Below, in pieces: positions 63,813 through 64,000 of a stretch of DNA of 64,000 bases (its first letter is position 1; each line of letters opens with the position of its first letter). Position numbers and translations under genes: made by a program. The stretch is from assembly GCA_021401465.1 (NCBI GenBank), contig JADDMT010000094.1:1-64000 (forward strand), read 5' to 3'. The notes under the pieces were generated by a model that was given only the letters and a program-made list of their open reading frames with translations, was not told the origin of the DNA and ran no database searches. This DNA is from Teratosphaeria epicoccoides (lineage: Eukaryota > Ascomycota > Dothideomycetes > Mycosphaerellales > Teratosphaeriaceae).

Positions 63813-64000
63813 CGCTAGGCTGTGGAGGCCGATGTGAACGCACTCATAATGAAATTGCCTCTTCGCAGGGGATCAAAGGGTGACTACGCACTTTACGATT
63901 GTAGACCGCTGTCATGGTGCCTCCCGAGCACCCGCCACACGTTCCATACGATAAGTGAAAAGTCTCGCCGTCTTCTCCGAATGCCGTGCTCATCGCCTTG
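63813..64000. other. 3' flank of the GST gene
   Basis: No gene seen in the last 188 bases. Confidence 0.5.

Noticed and set aside
1..64000. tRNA or rRNA genes
   Set aside because: I scanned for B-box-like GGTTCGAAT words and rRNA-like stretches and found none convincing; a covariance-model search would be decisive.

Overview
The window is nuclear DNA of a filamentous ascomycete (Pezizomycotina, most likely a Dothideomycete). The reasons are short GT-AG introns (about 48-106 bp) with CTAAC/CTGAC-type branch points, compact intron-poor housekeeping genes often arranged as divergent pairs, fungus-specific families (Crh-type GH16, Swc3, Rrn9, Gpi17/PIG-S, Ure2-like GST), and LTR retroelements decayed by C-to-T mutation in CpA context, as left by RIP. 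Gene models below were built by hand from six-frame reading plus splice signals, checking that intron phases agree. Exact splice sites were not verified against transcripts.

Layout. 1-2.3 kb: minus-strand remnant of a Ty1/copia element running off the left edge (integrase, protease, gag, half-tRNA-type primer site). 2.3-5.1 kb: no convincing gene. 5.1-36 kb: the dense genic block. It holds a disordered coiled-coil orphan (5080-7898), a damaged NTF2-like small protein gene (8060-8735), a GH16-CBM18-Ser-rich-PAN cell-wall protein (9174-11798), GPI17/PIG-S (12040-13713) divergent from a cytochrome b5-acyl-CoA dehydrogenase fusion (14273-16000), two related small nuclear-type proteins (16856-17233 and 18082-18593), an Rrn9-like Pol I factor (19142-20971) divergent from eIF4E (21214-22027), MSH6 (24101-27920) divergent from folylpolyglutamate synthase (28121-29784), an ABHD12-like hydrolase (30023-31391), and Swc3 of the SWR1 complex (31481-33373) divergent from a basic nuclear orphan (33694-35373).

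36-52.6 kb: sparser. It holds an F-box protein (36466-37569), a bZIP factor (40633-42348), a frameshifted SMP-30/gluconolactonase (47096-48214), an orphan with a duplicated motif (49277-50712), a double-RING protein (50777-51457) and SYM1/Mpv17 (52023-52611). They are separated by long stretches of microsatellites and unassignable sequence.

52.6-60.3 kb: an abrupt AT-rich, TAG-riddled island of nested LTR elements. A short-LTR, TRIM-like element with a perfect 5-bp target duplication encloses a chromodomain Ty3/gypsy element whose LTRs are each paired head-to-head with inverted LTR copies. Between the chromodomain and the 3' LTR lies a decayed antisense reading frame with a Cys-rich start and a charged coiled-coil body, the most unusual thing in the window. 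60.4-64 kb: housekeeping DNA resumes with the primase large subunit PRI2 (Fe-S domain behind a GC-AG intron) and a three-exon Ure2-like glutathione S-transferase.

The genes do not form one pathway. The common theme is ordinary core biology (DNA replication and repair, translation, chromatin, GPI anchoring, folate) beside repeat-driven fluid regions.
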